From Gammaproteobacteria bacterium (lineage in GTDB: Bacteria > Pseudomonadota > Gammaproteobacteria > Steroidobacterales > Steroidobacteraceae), in contig DAIDKA010000231.1 of NCBI GenBank assembly GCA_027451085.1, forward strand, positions 1-8,331: a stretch of 8,331 bases of DNA. Direction: 5' to 3'. The notes beneath the pieces were generated by a model. It had not been told where the DNA came from. It saw only the letters and a list, made by a program, of their open reading frames with translations, and ran no database searches. Positions 1 to 5,819 of the stretch are shown piece by piece. Numbering within the stretch: the first letter of the stretch is position 1; each line of letters opens with the position of its first letter. The translations under genes were made by a program, and so were the position numbers.

Positions 1-1
1 G

Positions 2-796
2 GAGTGGGGGCTGCGGCCGGGCACGCAGCCTACCCACCAGATCGCAGGCTTCGGGCTTGCCTGCGAACTCAGCGGGGCAGCGCGGCTTGCCGAATCCGCG
101 CGCATCACGCAGCTTGCGCACCGGTTCCTGGCAGGGCTCGCAGGTGTCGAGGGCGTGCGCATCAATGGCGGGCAGGCCCCGCGCGTGCCGCATATCCTCA
201 ACCTGACCTTCGACGATGTGAACGGCGAGAGCCTGGTGGCGGCGCTGCCCGGTGTGGCCGTGGCCGCCGGCGCCGCCTGTGATTCGGCGCAGATCGAGCC
301 CAGCGCGGTGCTGCGCGCCCTTGGTCTCACCGCGCGCGAGGCCGGAAGTTCACTGCGGTTCAGCTTCGGCCGCTTCACCACGCCCGAAGCGGTGGATGCG
401 GCCGTGGTGCAGCTGCGGCAGGCATTGGCGCAGGTGCGTGGCATGTCCCCGGCACGCGGCTGGCCGGATGACGGGGAATGGGGTGATGAGGTTGCGCGCG
501 GGGAGGCCGGCGACAGTAATGCCGACACCTGGGTGCGTATCAGCCTGAGATTCGAGCAGGACAGTGTGACCGGGGCACGTTTCCGGGCGCGCGGTTGTCC
601 GCATACTGTGACTGCGGCCGCCTGGGTGACCGGACGGCTTGTGGGGCGCTCCCGCGCCGCGTTGATGCCGGGAACTCCTCATGATTGGGCCCGTGCGCTG
701 GGAACTCCGGTGGAAAGGCTGGGTCAGTTGCTGCTGGTGGAGGACGCATTACGGGCCGCTCTGGCGCGGACGCCCCGAAATGGGGCGAGGACTTGA
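2..796 (+). CDS. Cysteine desulfurase (IscS/NifS type), 3' part, fused to a degenerate IscU-like domain
   Basis: Only the C-terminal 264 residues are present; the PLP-binding lysine region lies upstream of the window. Residues 5-20 (LRPGTQPTHQIAGFG) match the conserved desulfurase 'R-x-GT-x-x-x-HQI-x-G' segment. The catalytic persulfide cysteine is Cys93 (codon 278-280) in GAAC, followed by the IscS-like IEPSAVLRALGL and SSLRFSFGRFTT, so the desulfurase half looks catalytically intact. The usual IscS end is near residue 150. After a linker rich in Gly, Asp and Glu, residues 172-258 resemble E. coli IscU: GARFRARGC matches its DARFKTYGC, and LLVEDALRAAL matches its ILAEDAIKAAI. Against IscU the Cys37 position is Asn173, Asp39 is kept as Asp175, Cys63 as Cys199, and no His or Cys stands near the His105/Cys106 position. 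The IscU N-terminus is missing. It therefore probably cannot hold a cluster like IscU; a sulfur-relay or structural role is inference. iscA follows after 33 bases. Confidence 0.87.
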   Translation, partial: EWGLRPGTQPTHQIAGFGLACELSGAARLAESARITQLAHRFLAGLAGVEGVRINGGQAPRVPHILNLTFDDVNGESLVAALPGVAVAAGAACDSAQIEPSAVLRALGLTAREAGSSLRFSFGRFTTPEAVDAAVVQLRQALAQVRGMSPARGWPDDGEWGDEVARGEAGDSNADTWVRISLRFEQDSVTGARFRARGCPHTVTAAAWVTGRLVGRSRAALMPGTPHDWARALGTPVERLGQLLLVEDALRAALARTPRNGART

Positions 797-820
797 TCCG
801 GGGCCGATTGGACATAGAAT
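793..820 (+). promoter_or_regulatory. Candidate sigma70-type promoter before iscA
   Basis: TTGATC (793-798, 4/6 to TTGACA) and TAGAAT (815-820, 5/6 to TATAAT) are separated by 16 bases. The site overlaps the stop codon of the upstream gene. Transcription would start near 827, only about three bases before the iscA ATG, giving an almost leaderless message. Read-through from the desulfurase gene is an equally good source of iscA mRNA, so this is a weak call. Confidence 0.22.
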
Positions 821-829
821 CAAGTACAC

Positions 830-1153
830 ATGGCTATTTCGCTCACCGAATCAGCAGCTGTCCGGGTACAGACCTTCCTGGCCACTCGCGGCAAGGGTCT
901 GGGGTTGCGCCTGGGCGTACGGCGCACTGGCTGCTCGGGTTTCGCTTACGTTGTGAATTATGCCGATGACGCTCGCCCCACTGACGTCGTGTTCGAGGAT
1001 CACGGGGTGAAGGTCTTCGTGGATCCCGACAGCCTGGCGATGGTCAATGGCACCGTCGTCGACTTCGTCAAGGAAGGACTGAACGAGGCGTTCCGCTTCC
1101 GCAATCCCAACATCAAGGGCGAGTGTGGCTGCGGCGAGAGCTTCAGCGTATAG
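830..1153 (+). CDS. iscA: Iron-sulfur cluster assembly protein IscA (A-type carrier)
   Basis: This 107-residue protein belongs to the A-type (HesB/IscA/SufA) family, which carries iron or Fe-S clusters to apo-proteins in the cytoplasm. Its length equals that of E. coli IscA, and the match runs end to end: SAAVRVQTFLATRGKGLGLR at the start, RTGCSGFAYVV in the middle and GECGCGESF at the C-terminus. The three conserved cluster/iron ligands are Cys35 (GCSG), Cys99 and Cys101 (CGC). The FVKEGLNEAF stretch near residue 80 favours IscA over ErpA or SufA. The ATG at 830 gives the full family N-terminus (MAISLTESAA), but no clear Shine-Dalgarno sequence precedes it (bases 811-829 lack GGAG/AGGA). It stands directly after the desulfurase/IscU fusion gene, as iscA follows iscS-iscU in isc operons, but hscB, hscA, fdx and iscX are not next to it. 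Confidence 0.96.
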   Translation: MAISLTESAAVRVQTFLATRGKGLGLRLGVRRTGCSGFAYVVNYADDARPTDVVFEDHGVKVFVDPDSLAMVNGTVVDFVKEGLNEAFRFRNPNIKGECGCGESFSV

Positions 1154-1188
1154 GCCGGGGTGGCAGGCCCGCTGAAAACCACGTTTTT
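1142..1188 (+). terminator. Weak terminator-like hairpin at the 3' end of iscA
   Basis: TTCAGCG (1142-1148) can pair with CGCTGAA (1170-1176). Inside, GGCC (1153-1156) can pair with GGCC (1166-1169), leaving TATA (1149-1152) bulged. A run of five T (1184-1188) comes seven bases after the stem. The stem overlaps the last iscA codons and stop, and the T run is too far away for a textbook intrinsic terminator. It would fit separation of iscA from ndk transcription, but support is thin. Confidence 0.2.
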
Positions 1189-1204
1189 CGCCAAAGAACG
1201 AATT

Positions 1205-1233
1205 TAGCCAAGTTCCTCCGTACGCGCTAGACT
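1205..1233 (+). promoter_or_regulatory. Candidate sigma70-type promoter for ndk and the downstream operon
   Basis: TAGCCA (1205-1210, 4/6 to TTGACA) and TAGACT (1228-1233, 4/6 to TATAAT) have a 17-base spacer. The -10 box sits in GCTAGACTGCGCGG, a T/A box followed by a GC-rich start region. Transcription would begin near 1240, giving a leader of about 62 bases before ndk. The position in the largest intergenic gap, upstream of a tightly packed gene run, supports it. TTGCCC (1257-1262) with TATGAA (1280-1285) is an alternative, but it would start transcription inside the ribosome binding site. Confidence 0.35.
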
Positions 1234-1254
1234 GCGCGGTCCTGCGCGCCGGCG

Positions 1255-1278
1255 TCTTGCCCGTGATTGCAGGCAAGA
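1255..1278 (+). promoter_or_regulatory. Hairpin in the ndk leader
   Basis: TCTTGCC (1255-1261) is an exact inverted complement of GGCAAGA (1272-1278) with a ten-base loop; a G-U pair (1254/1279) can extend the stem. It ends 12 bases before the ndk Shine-Dalgarno GGAG. The bases after it are A/T-rich (TTATGAATTT) without a T run, so it is not an intrinsic terminator. It could protect the mRNA end or affect ribosome access; neither is shown. Confidence 0.3.
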
Positions 1279-1301
1279 TTATGAATTTACGGAGTTTTTC
1301 T

Positions 1302-1727
1302 ATGGCGCTCGAACGCACCCTGTCAATCGTCAAGCCCGATGGTGTCAAACGCAACCTGGTCGGTGAGGTCTATCGCCGCTTCGAGGCTGCCGGACTGCGC
1401 ATCGTCGCTTCGCGCATGGTGTTTCTGTCGCAACGCGAGGCCGAGGGGTTCTACGCCGTGCACCGTGAGCGTCCCTTCTTCAAGGACCTGGTGAGCTACA
1501 TGACCTCCGGTCCCGTGGTGGTACAGGTGCTGGAAGGCGAGAACGCGGTGCTCAAGAACCGCGAGATCATGGGCGCCACCGACCCGAAGAAGGCCGACAA
1601 GGGCACCATCCGCGCGGACCTCGCCGAGAGCATCGAGGCCAACACCGTGCATGGCTCGGACTCGGTCGAGAATGCCCGCAACGAGATCGCGTACTTCTTC
1701 GCCGAAACGCAGATCTTCTCCCGCTGA
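1302..1727 (+). CDS. ndk: Nucleoside diphosphate kinase
   Basis: The 141-residue enzyme moves the gamma phosphate of ATP to other nucleoside diphosphates through a phosphohistidine intermediate, balancing NTP and dNTP pools in the cytoplasm. E. coli Ndk is 143 residues, so the length is normal. The N-terminal ERTLSIVKPDGVKRN holds the nucleotide-site Lys11. The active-site histidine is His117 in NTVHGSDS, in the family motif N-x-x-H-G-S-D. RPFF (57-60), GP (70-71), R87 and R104 are also at expected positions. The ATG at 1302 is chosen because GGAG (1291-1294) stands seven bases upstream and the protein then begins MALERTLS as in homologs; the in-frame TTG at 1257 would add an unconserved tail over the leader hairpin. 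It is probably the first gene of the operon, with rlmN 25 bases downstream. Confidence 0.98.
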   Translation: MALERTLSIVKPDGVKRNLVGEVYRRFEAAGLRIVASRMVFLSQREAEGFYAVHRERPFFKDLVSYMTSGPVVVQVLEGENAVLKNREIMGATDPKKADKGTIRADLAESIEANTVHGSDSVENARNEIAYFFAETQIFSR

Positions 1728-1752
1728 AGACCGCGCAGTCTCAAGGGTCCGC

Positions 1753-2973
1753 ATGTCCGCCGCGGCTGACAATGAACGTCTGAACCTGCTGGGCCTCACG
1801 CGCCCGCAGTTGACGGACTACATTGCCGGTCTGGGCAGCAAGCCGTTCCGCGCACGCCAGCTGCTGAACTGGATCTACAAGCGCGGGGAGGGTCGCATCA
1901 GCGAAATGACCGATCTCGCCAAGGATTTCCGCGCACAACTCGCCGAACGCGCGCAAATACGCGTGCCGAGCATCAGCGCCCTGCAGGTGTCGGCGGACGG
2001 CACCCGCAAGTGGAAGCTGCAGGCGGACTCCTCCCAGGCGTTTGAGATGGTCTACATCCCGGAACGCGGCCGCGGCACGCTGTGCATATCCTCGCAGGTG
2101 GGCTGCGCGCTCGATTGTTCGTTCTGCTCCACCGCACAGCAGGGTTTCAACCGCAACCTCACCACTGCCGAAATCGTCGGCCAGGTGTGGCTTGCGGCGC
2201 GTGAACTGTCGGCGAAGGTGGGCGGCGAGGCCGCCCGCGAAGCTGATCGCGCTGAGGATGAGCCGTCCGAGCCATCCGAGCCGGTGTCGGAACTGCCTGC
2301 GCCCGTGGTGCCTGAGACGGGCCGCATCATCAGCAACGTCGTGCTCATGGGCATGGGCGAACCGCTGGCCAATTTCCGCAACGTGGTGCCTGCGCTGTCC
2401 ATTTTCCTGGACGACTTCGGCTTCGACCTGTCGCGCCGGCGGGTGACGCTGTCGACCTCGGGCCTGGTGCCGCAGATCTACAAGCTGGCCGAGGAGAGCA
2501 ATGTCGCCCTGGCGGTGTCGCTGCATGCGCCCAACGACGAACTGCGCAATGAACTGGTGCCGATCAACCGACGGCATCCGATCGCGGAACTGCTCACGGC
2601 CTGCTGGCACTACATCGACGAGCGCAACGGCCGCAGCGTGACCTTCGAGTACGTCATGCTCGATGGCGTCAATGACCATCCGGCGCATGCCCGCGAGCTG
2701 GTGCGGCTGCTGCGGGGTCATCCGGCCAAGCTGAACCTGATCCCCTTCAATCCGTTTCCGGGCACGCGCTACCGGCGTTCCACCGACGCGGCCATCCGCC
2801 GCTTCCGCGACGAACTCATCAAGGGCGGCGTGCTGGCGACCATCCGGCGCACCCGCGGCGATGATATCGATGCCGCCTGCGGACAGCTCGCAGGCAAGGT
2901 CATTGACCGTACCACCGTGCGGCTGGGCAACAAGACCTTCGGCCTTTCGGTACAACCGGCGGTGCTGTCATGA
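1753..2973 (+). CDS. rlmN: Dual-specificity 23S rRNA (A2503-C2) / tRNA (A37-C2) methyltransferase RlmN
   Basis: This radical SAM enzyme puts a methyl group on C2 of adenosine 2503 in 23S rRNA and adenosine 37 in some tRNAs. The [4Fe-4S]-binding CxxxCxxC motif is Cys118, Cys122 and Cys125 in VGCALDCSFCSTAQQGFNR. Cys111 (TLC) and Cys376 (DIDAACGQLAG) match the two E. coli methyl-relay cysteines, Cys118 and Cys355. MGMGEP, RRVTLSTSG, SLHAPND and NLIPFNPFPG are also present, all typical of RlmN. The product is 406 residues against 384 in E. coli. Most of the excess is a roughly 30-residue acidic, Pro-rich insert at about residues 157-188 (EPSEPSEP), just before the MGMGEP strand. The ATG at 1753 fits the family N-terminus and has AAGGG five bases upstream; an ATG at 1651 would overlap ndk by 77 bases. 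The stop overlaps the pilW start. Confidence 0.97.
   Translation: MSAAADNERLNLLGLTRPQLTDYIAGLGSKPFRARQLLNWIYKRGEGRISEMTDLAKDFRAQLAERAQIRVPSISALQVSADGTRKWKLQADSSQAFEMVYIPERGRGTLCISSQVGCALDCSFCSTAQQGFNRNLTTAEIVGQVWLAARELSAKVGGEAAREADRAEDEPSEPSEPVSELPAPVVPETGRIISNVVLMGMGEPLANFRNVVPALSIFLDDFGFDLSRRRVTLSTSGLVPQIYKLAEESNVALAVSLHAPNDELRNELVPINRRHPIAELLTACWHYIDERNGRSVTFEYVMLDGVNDHPAHARELVRLLRGHPAKLNLIPFNPFPGTRYRRSTDAAIRRFRDELIKGGVLATIRRTRGDDIDAACGQLAGKVIDRTTVRLGNKTFGLSVQPAVLS
2221..2316 (+). other. Insert in RlmN encoding an acidic Pro/Ser/Glu-rich segment
   Basis: Relative to the E. coli protein, about 30 extra residues separate the radical SAM cysteine motif from MGMGEP. The segment is rich in Glu, Asp, Pro, Ser and Ala. 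It contains a 9-base imperfect tandem repeat at 2260-2282 (GAGCCGTCC, GAGCCATCC, GAGCC) encoding EPSEPSEP. The frame stays open, so this is a probable flexible surface loop and not a disruption. Confidence 0.7.
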
Positions 2974-3779
2974 ACGCACGTCTGATCCTGCCCGTGGCGC
3001 TGCTCGCCGCGACCCTGCTCAATGCCTGCACCTCGACGCGTCCGCCGACGCTGAATCCGAACCTGGCGCCCGAGGATCCGCGCCTGGCGCGCGCGCGGGC
3101 GCTCAAGGATGCGGCGGCCGACAACATCCAGCTGGGCATGGCCTACATGCAGGAGGGCAACCTTCCGCGCGCCAAGGAGAAACTGGATCGCGCCCTGAAG
3201 GAGGACCCGTCCAACGCCAATGTCTACAGCGTCTACGGCCTGTTCTACGAGCGCCTCGGGGAGCAGAAGAAGGCTGAAGAGTCCTTCCATACCGCGATGC
3301 ACGTGGCTCCCGATGATCCCGCACAGCTCAACACCTACGCCGGGTATCTGTGCCGGCAGGGACGGGTGGACGAGGGGGTGACCAAGTTCGTGCAGCTGGC
3401 GCGCAATGCGATGTATCGCACCCCCCAGATCGCCTACACCAACATGGGCGTATGCCTGCGGTCCGTCCACCGGGACGACGAGGCGGCCAGTGCGTTCCGC
3501 CGCGCCCTCGGGATGAAGCCTGACGATGCGGAGGCGGTGTTCCAGCTCAGCGACCTTGACCTTGCGCACGGGCGCGCGCTCGAAGCGCGTGAGCGCCTGG
3601 ACCGCTTCATGACCACCCATCCGGCAACCCCCGACCTGCTCCTGCTGGGCGTGCAGGCGTCGCGCAAGCTGGGGGATGACGAGGGCGTGCAGAAGTACAG
3701 CAAGATCCTGCGGGCGGACTATCCTGGTTCGCCACAGACGCAGTCGCTGCCCGCGGCCCCGTCCGGCGCCGCGGGTTGA
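2970..3779 (+). CDS. pilW: Type IV pilus assembly TPR lipoprotein PilW/PilF (pilotin)
   Basis: The 269-residue product begins with a lipoprotein signal: a hydrophobic stretch then the lipobox LNAC, with Cys20 as the lipidated residue and Thr at +2, which favours the outer membrane. The rest is built of TPR helix pairs, at about residues 51-82 (IQLGMAYMQEGNLPRAKEKL), 85-116, 119-148, 155-187 and onward. The family (PilW in Neisseria, PilF in Pseudomonas) helps the PilQ secretin multimerise in the outer membrane and is needed for type IV pili. LGMAYMQEGN, the repeat spacing and the place between rlmN and hisS match Pseudomonas PilF. The ATG overlaps the rlmN stop as ATGA, suggesting translational coupling. 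The C-terminus is a short Pro/Ala-rich tail. Both pilW and pilF are used as names. In Pseudomonas rodZ and ispG follow this gene; here hisS does. Confidence 0.88.
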   Translation: MNARLILPVALLAATLLNACTSTRPPTLNPNLAPEDPRLARARALKDAAADNIQLGMAYMQEGNLPRAKEKLDRALKEDPSNANVYSVYGLFYERLGEQKKAEESFHTAMHVAPDDPAQLNTYAGYLCRQGRVDEGVTKFVQLARNAMYRTPQIAYTNMGVCLRSVHRDDEAASAFRRALGMKPDDAEAVFQLSDLDLAHGRALEARERLDRFMTTHPATPDLLLLGVQASRKLGDDEGVQKYSKILRADYPGSPQTQSLPAAPSGAAG

Positions 3780-3798
3780 ACCTCAACGGAGAGCAGAT

Positions 3799-5070
3799 TT
3801 GAGCCAGATCCAGGCCATCCGCGGCATGAATGACGTGCTGCCGGCCGAAAGTCCGCTGTGGCAGCGCCTCGAAGGCGTCACACGCAGCCTGCTGGGCGCG
3901 TACGGCTACGAGGAGATCCGAGTGCCGGTGGTCGAGCACACGGAGCTGTTCAAGCGCGCCATCGGCGAGTACACCGACGTGGTCGAGAAGGAGATGTACA
4001 CCTTCACCGACCGCAGCGGCGACAGCCTGACGCTGCGCCCCGAGGCCACCGCCGGCATCGCGCGCGCCATGATCTCCAACGGCCTGCTGCGCGGCGCGCG
4101 TCACCGGGTCTGGTTCACCGGCCCCATGTTCCGGCACGAGAAACCCCAGAAGGGCCGCTACCGCCAGTTCCACCAGATCGACGTCGAGGCGATAGGCTTC
4201 GCCGGTCCCGATGTCGATGCGGAGCTGATCGCGCTTACTGCGCGGTTGTGGAAACATCTGGGCATCACGCGGGTGCAGCTCAACATCAATTCGCTCGGTA
4301 CGCCCGAGTCGCGTCGGGACTACCGCGTGAAGCTGCTGGAGTACTTCGAGGGCCATGCCAGCCGCCTGGACGAGGACAGCCGCCGCCGCCTGCATGGCAA
4401 CCCGCTGCGCATCCTCGACAGCAAGAACCCGGACATGCAGCAGGTCGTGGCGGGGGCGCCGCTGCTGCTGGACTACCTGGACCTGGAGTCGAAGGAGCAC
4501 TTTGCGCAGCTGCGCGCCACGCTGGACGCGTGCGGCATTCCGTACGTCGTCAATCCGCGCCTGGTGCGCGGCCTGGATTACTACAGCCGCACCGTGTTCG
4601 AGTGGATCACGGATGCGCTGGGTTCGCAGGATGCGGTGTGCTCCGGCGGACGCTACGACGGCCTGGTGGCCCAGCTGGGTGGCGATGCCACCCCGGCGAT
4701 CGGCTTTGCCATGGGGATCGAGCGCGTGGTCGAGCTGCTGCGGCAGAACCAGCCCGATACCGCCGGGCCGGCCGCCGACGCCTATGTCGTGGTCAGCGGC
4801 CCCAGGGCGGAGGTCGAGGGCTGCAGGATCGTCGAAGCGCTGCGGGACGCGTTGCCGCACCGGCGTTTCGAGCTGAATCTGGGGGGCGGCAACTTCAAGG
4901 CGCAGTTCCGTCGCGCTGATCGCAGCCGGGCGGCGCTGGCGCTGATCCTGGGTGAGGACGAAGTGGCTCGCGGCGTGGTGTCCGTGAAACCTTTGCGTGC
5001 TGAAAGCGGTCAGAGCGAATGTCCGGTGGCAGAGCTGCCGGCCAGGGTCGAAGCCCTGCTGGCGGGCTGA
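3799..5070 (+). CDS. hisS: Histidine-tRNA ligase (class II)
   Basis: The 423-residue cytoplasmic enzyme joins histidine to tRNA-His using ATP and works as a dimer; E. coli HisS is 424 residues. Class II signatures are intact: GPMFRHE at 108-114 (motif 2, followed by KPQKGRYRQFHQ), the histidine-specific LVRGLDYYSRTVFEW at 255-269, CSGGRYDGL just after it, and ATPAIGFAMGIERV at 297-310 (motif 3). An anticodon-binding domain follows from about residue 325, including GGGNFKAQFRRADR. The start is taken as TTG at 3799 because GGAGAG (3788-3793) ends five bases upstream and translation gives MSQIQAIRGMNDVLP, matching the E. coli N-terminus. The first ATG (3826) would cut into the conserved IRGMND motif. 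The gene begins 19 bases after pilW, leaving no room for rodZ or ispG. Confidence 0.98.
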   Translation: MSQIQAIRGMNDVLPAESPLWQRLEGVTRSLLGAYGYEEIRVPVVEHTELFKRAIGEYTDVVEKEMYTFTDRSGDSLTLRPEATAGIARAMISNGLLRGARHRVWFTGPMFRHEKPQKGRYRQFHQIDVEAIGFAGPDVDAELIALTARLWKHLGITRVQLNINSLGTPESRRDYRVKLLEYFEGHASRLDEDSRRRLHGNPLRILDSKNPDMQQVVAGAPLLLDYLDLESKEHFAQLRATLDACGIPYVVNPRLVRGLDYYSRTVFEWITDALGSQDAVCSGGRYDGLVAQLGGDATPAIGFAMGIERVVELLRQNQPDTAGPAADAYVVVSGPRAEVEGCRIVEALRDALPHRRFELNLGGGNFKAQFRRADRSRAALALILGEDEVARGVVSVKPLRAESGQSECPVAELPARVEALLAG

Positions 5071-5105
5071 AGTCCTTATAGGGCGCCGCCCGGAACGAAC
5101 AAGAA

Positions 5106-5122
5106 TCCAGGAGAGCCCTGGA
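5106..5122 (+). promoter_or_regulatory. Small hairpin touching the yfgM ribosome binding site
   Basis: TCCAGG (5106-5111) can pair with CCTGGA (5117-5122) around a five-base loop. The 3' arm includes the first three bases of the strong Shine-Dalgarno GGAGGGG (5120-5126), which lies six bases before the GTG start. If formed, it could partly limit ribosome access, although GGGG (5123-5126) stays free. No T run follows, so it is not a terminator. Confidence 0.25.
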
Positions 5123-5132
5123 GGGGATAACA

Positions 5133-5819
5133 GTGGACGAGTATCTGTCGGATCAGGAACAGCTGGACCAGGTGAAGGCCTGGCTGCGGGAGAACATCCC
5201 GTGGATCGTCATCGGCGTCGCCGCCGGTGCGCTGGCGGTGGGCGGCTATCGCTGGTGGCAGGCGCGGCGCGATGCCACGGACCTCGCCGCGGCCCAGCGC
5301 TACCAGCAGGTGCTGAACAGCTTCGACGGGTCGAACAACACCCGTGGCCTGGAGGCGGTCGACCAGCTGGTCAAGGACCAGCCCGGCAGTGCGTATGCGG
5401 ACCAGGCCGAACTGGCCGCCGCGCGCGTACTGCTGGAAACCGGCCAGCTTGACCGCGCCGCGGCCTATCTCACCGCGGTTATGGAGCACTCCAAGGACCC
5501 TGAACTGGCGACCGCGGCGCGCGAGCGTCTGGCCCGGGTGCAGATTGCGCAAGGCAAGCCGGATGCGGCGCTGGCCACGCTGGGCAGCACCGACCAGGGC
5601 AGCTTCCAGGCGCGCTTTGCGGAGATCCGCGGCGATGCCTATTACGCGAAGAACGATCGGGTCGATGCGCTGCGTGAATACCGTGCGGCACGCGCCGCCG
5701 CCGGCCCCGCGATGGCAGCGAACGACCCGCTCGACCTGAAGATCAATGATCTGGCCGATGAGCCCGCGGCATCCGCCGCGGCATCCGCTGGTTCCCAACC
5801 CTTGCCCAAGGTGAACTGA
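5133..5819 (+). CDS. yfgM: YfgM-like inner-membrane TPR protein (ancillary SecYEG translocon subunit family)
   Basis: The 228-residue product has a short cytoplasmic N-terminus (MDEYLSDQEQLDQVKAWLRE), one membrane segment at about residues 24-39 (WIVIGVAAGALAVGGY) and a periplasmic TPR-like region. This is the YfgM layout; E. coli YfgM is 206 residues. In E. coli it binds SecYEG and PpiD and helps hand exported proteins to periplasmic chaperones. Conserved spots include WLREN before the membrane segment, ARERLARVQIAQGKPDAALATL and FAEIRGDAYYAKND. The GTG at 5133 has a strong GGAGGGG six bases upstream, and no other start keeps the family N-terminus. The last 20 or so residues, after LKINDLAD, are a low-complexity Ala/Ser/Pro tail absent from the E. 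coli protein. The position between hisS and bamB is the conserved one. The stop overlaps the bamB start by one base. Confidence 0.9.
   Translation: MDEYLSDQEQLDQVKAWLRENIPWIVIGVAAGALAVGGYRWWQARRDATDLAAAQRYQQVLNSFDGSNNTRGLEAVDQLVKDQPGSAYADQAELAAARVLLETGQLDRAAAYLTAVMEHSKDPELATAARERLARVQIAQGKPDAALATLGSTDQGSFQARFAEIRGDAYYAKNDRVDALREYRAARAAAGPAMAANDPLDLKINDLADEPAASAAASAGSQPLPKVN
5764..5787 (+). repeat. 12-base tandem repeat, two copies, in the 3' end of yfgM
   Basis: CCGCGGCATCCG occurs twice back to back without mismatch. It is in frame and encodes part of the AASAAASA tail of the YfgM-like protein. A change in copy number would keep the frame and change the tail by four residues per unit. Confidence 0.85.

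Noticed and set aside
1257..1301. Longer ndk start at TTG 1257
   Set aside because: It adds 15 unconserved residues over the leader hairpin, while the ATG at 1302 has GGAG at correct spacing and gives the family N-terminus.
1728..1741. Small inverted repeat AGAC/GTCT between ndk and rlmN
   Set aside because: Four pairs around a six-base loop is expected by chance, and no T run follows.
1651..1752. Longer rlmN start inside ndk
   Set aside because: It would overlap ndk by 77 bases and add an Arg/Ser-rich tail that looks like ndk read out of frame. The ATG at 1753 has a usable ribosome binding site and matches homologs.
1741..2955. Long open frame on the minus strand (404 codons) opposite rlmN
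   Set aside because: It is antisense to a clear, fully conserved rlmN. Its predicted protein is rich in His, Arg, Ala and Gln, as expected from reading GC-rich coding DNA backwards, and shows no family motif.
3607..4860. Long open frames opposite hisS (minus strand, 417 codons) and in another plus frame (3858-4919)
   Set aside because: Both overlap hisS, whose class II motifs are intact. The alternative proteins have compositionally biased Arg/Ala/Gly-rich sequence with no recognisable domain.
5081..5091. GC-rich hairpin GGGC-GCC-GCCC after hisS as a terminator
   Set aside because: The stem has only four pairs with a three-base loop and is followed by GGAACGAAC, not a T run. The downstream genes look co-transcribed.
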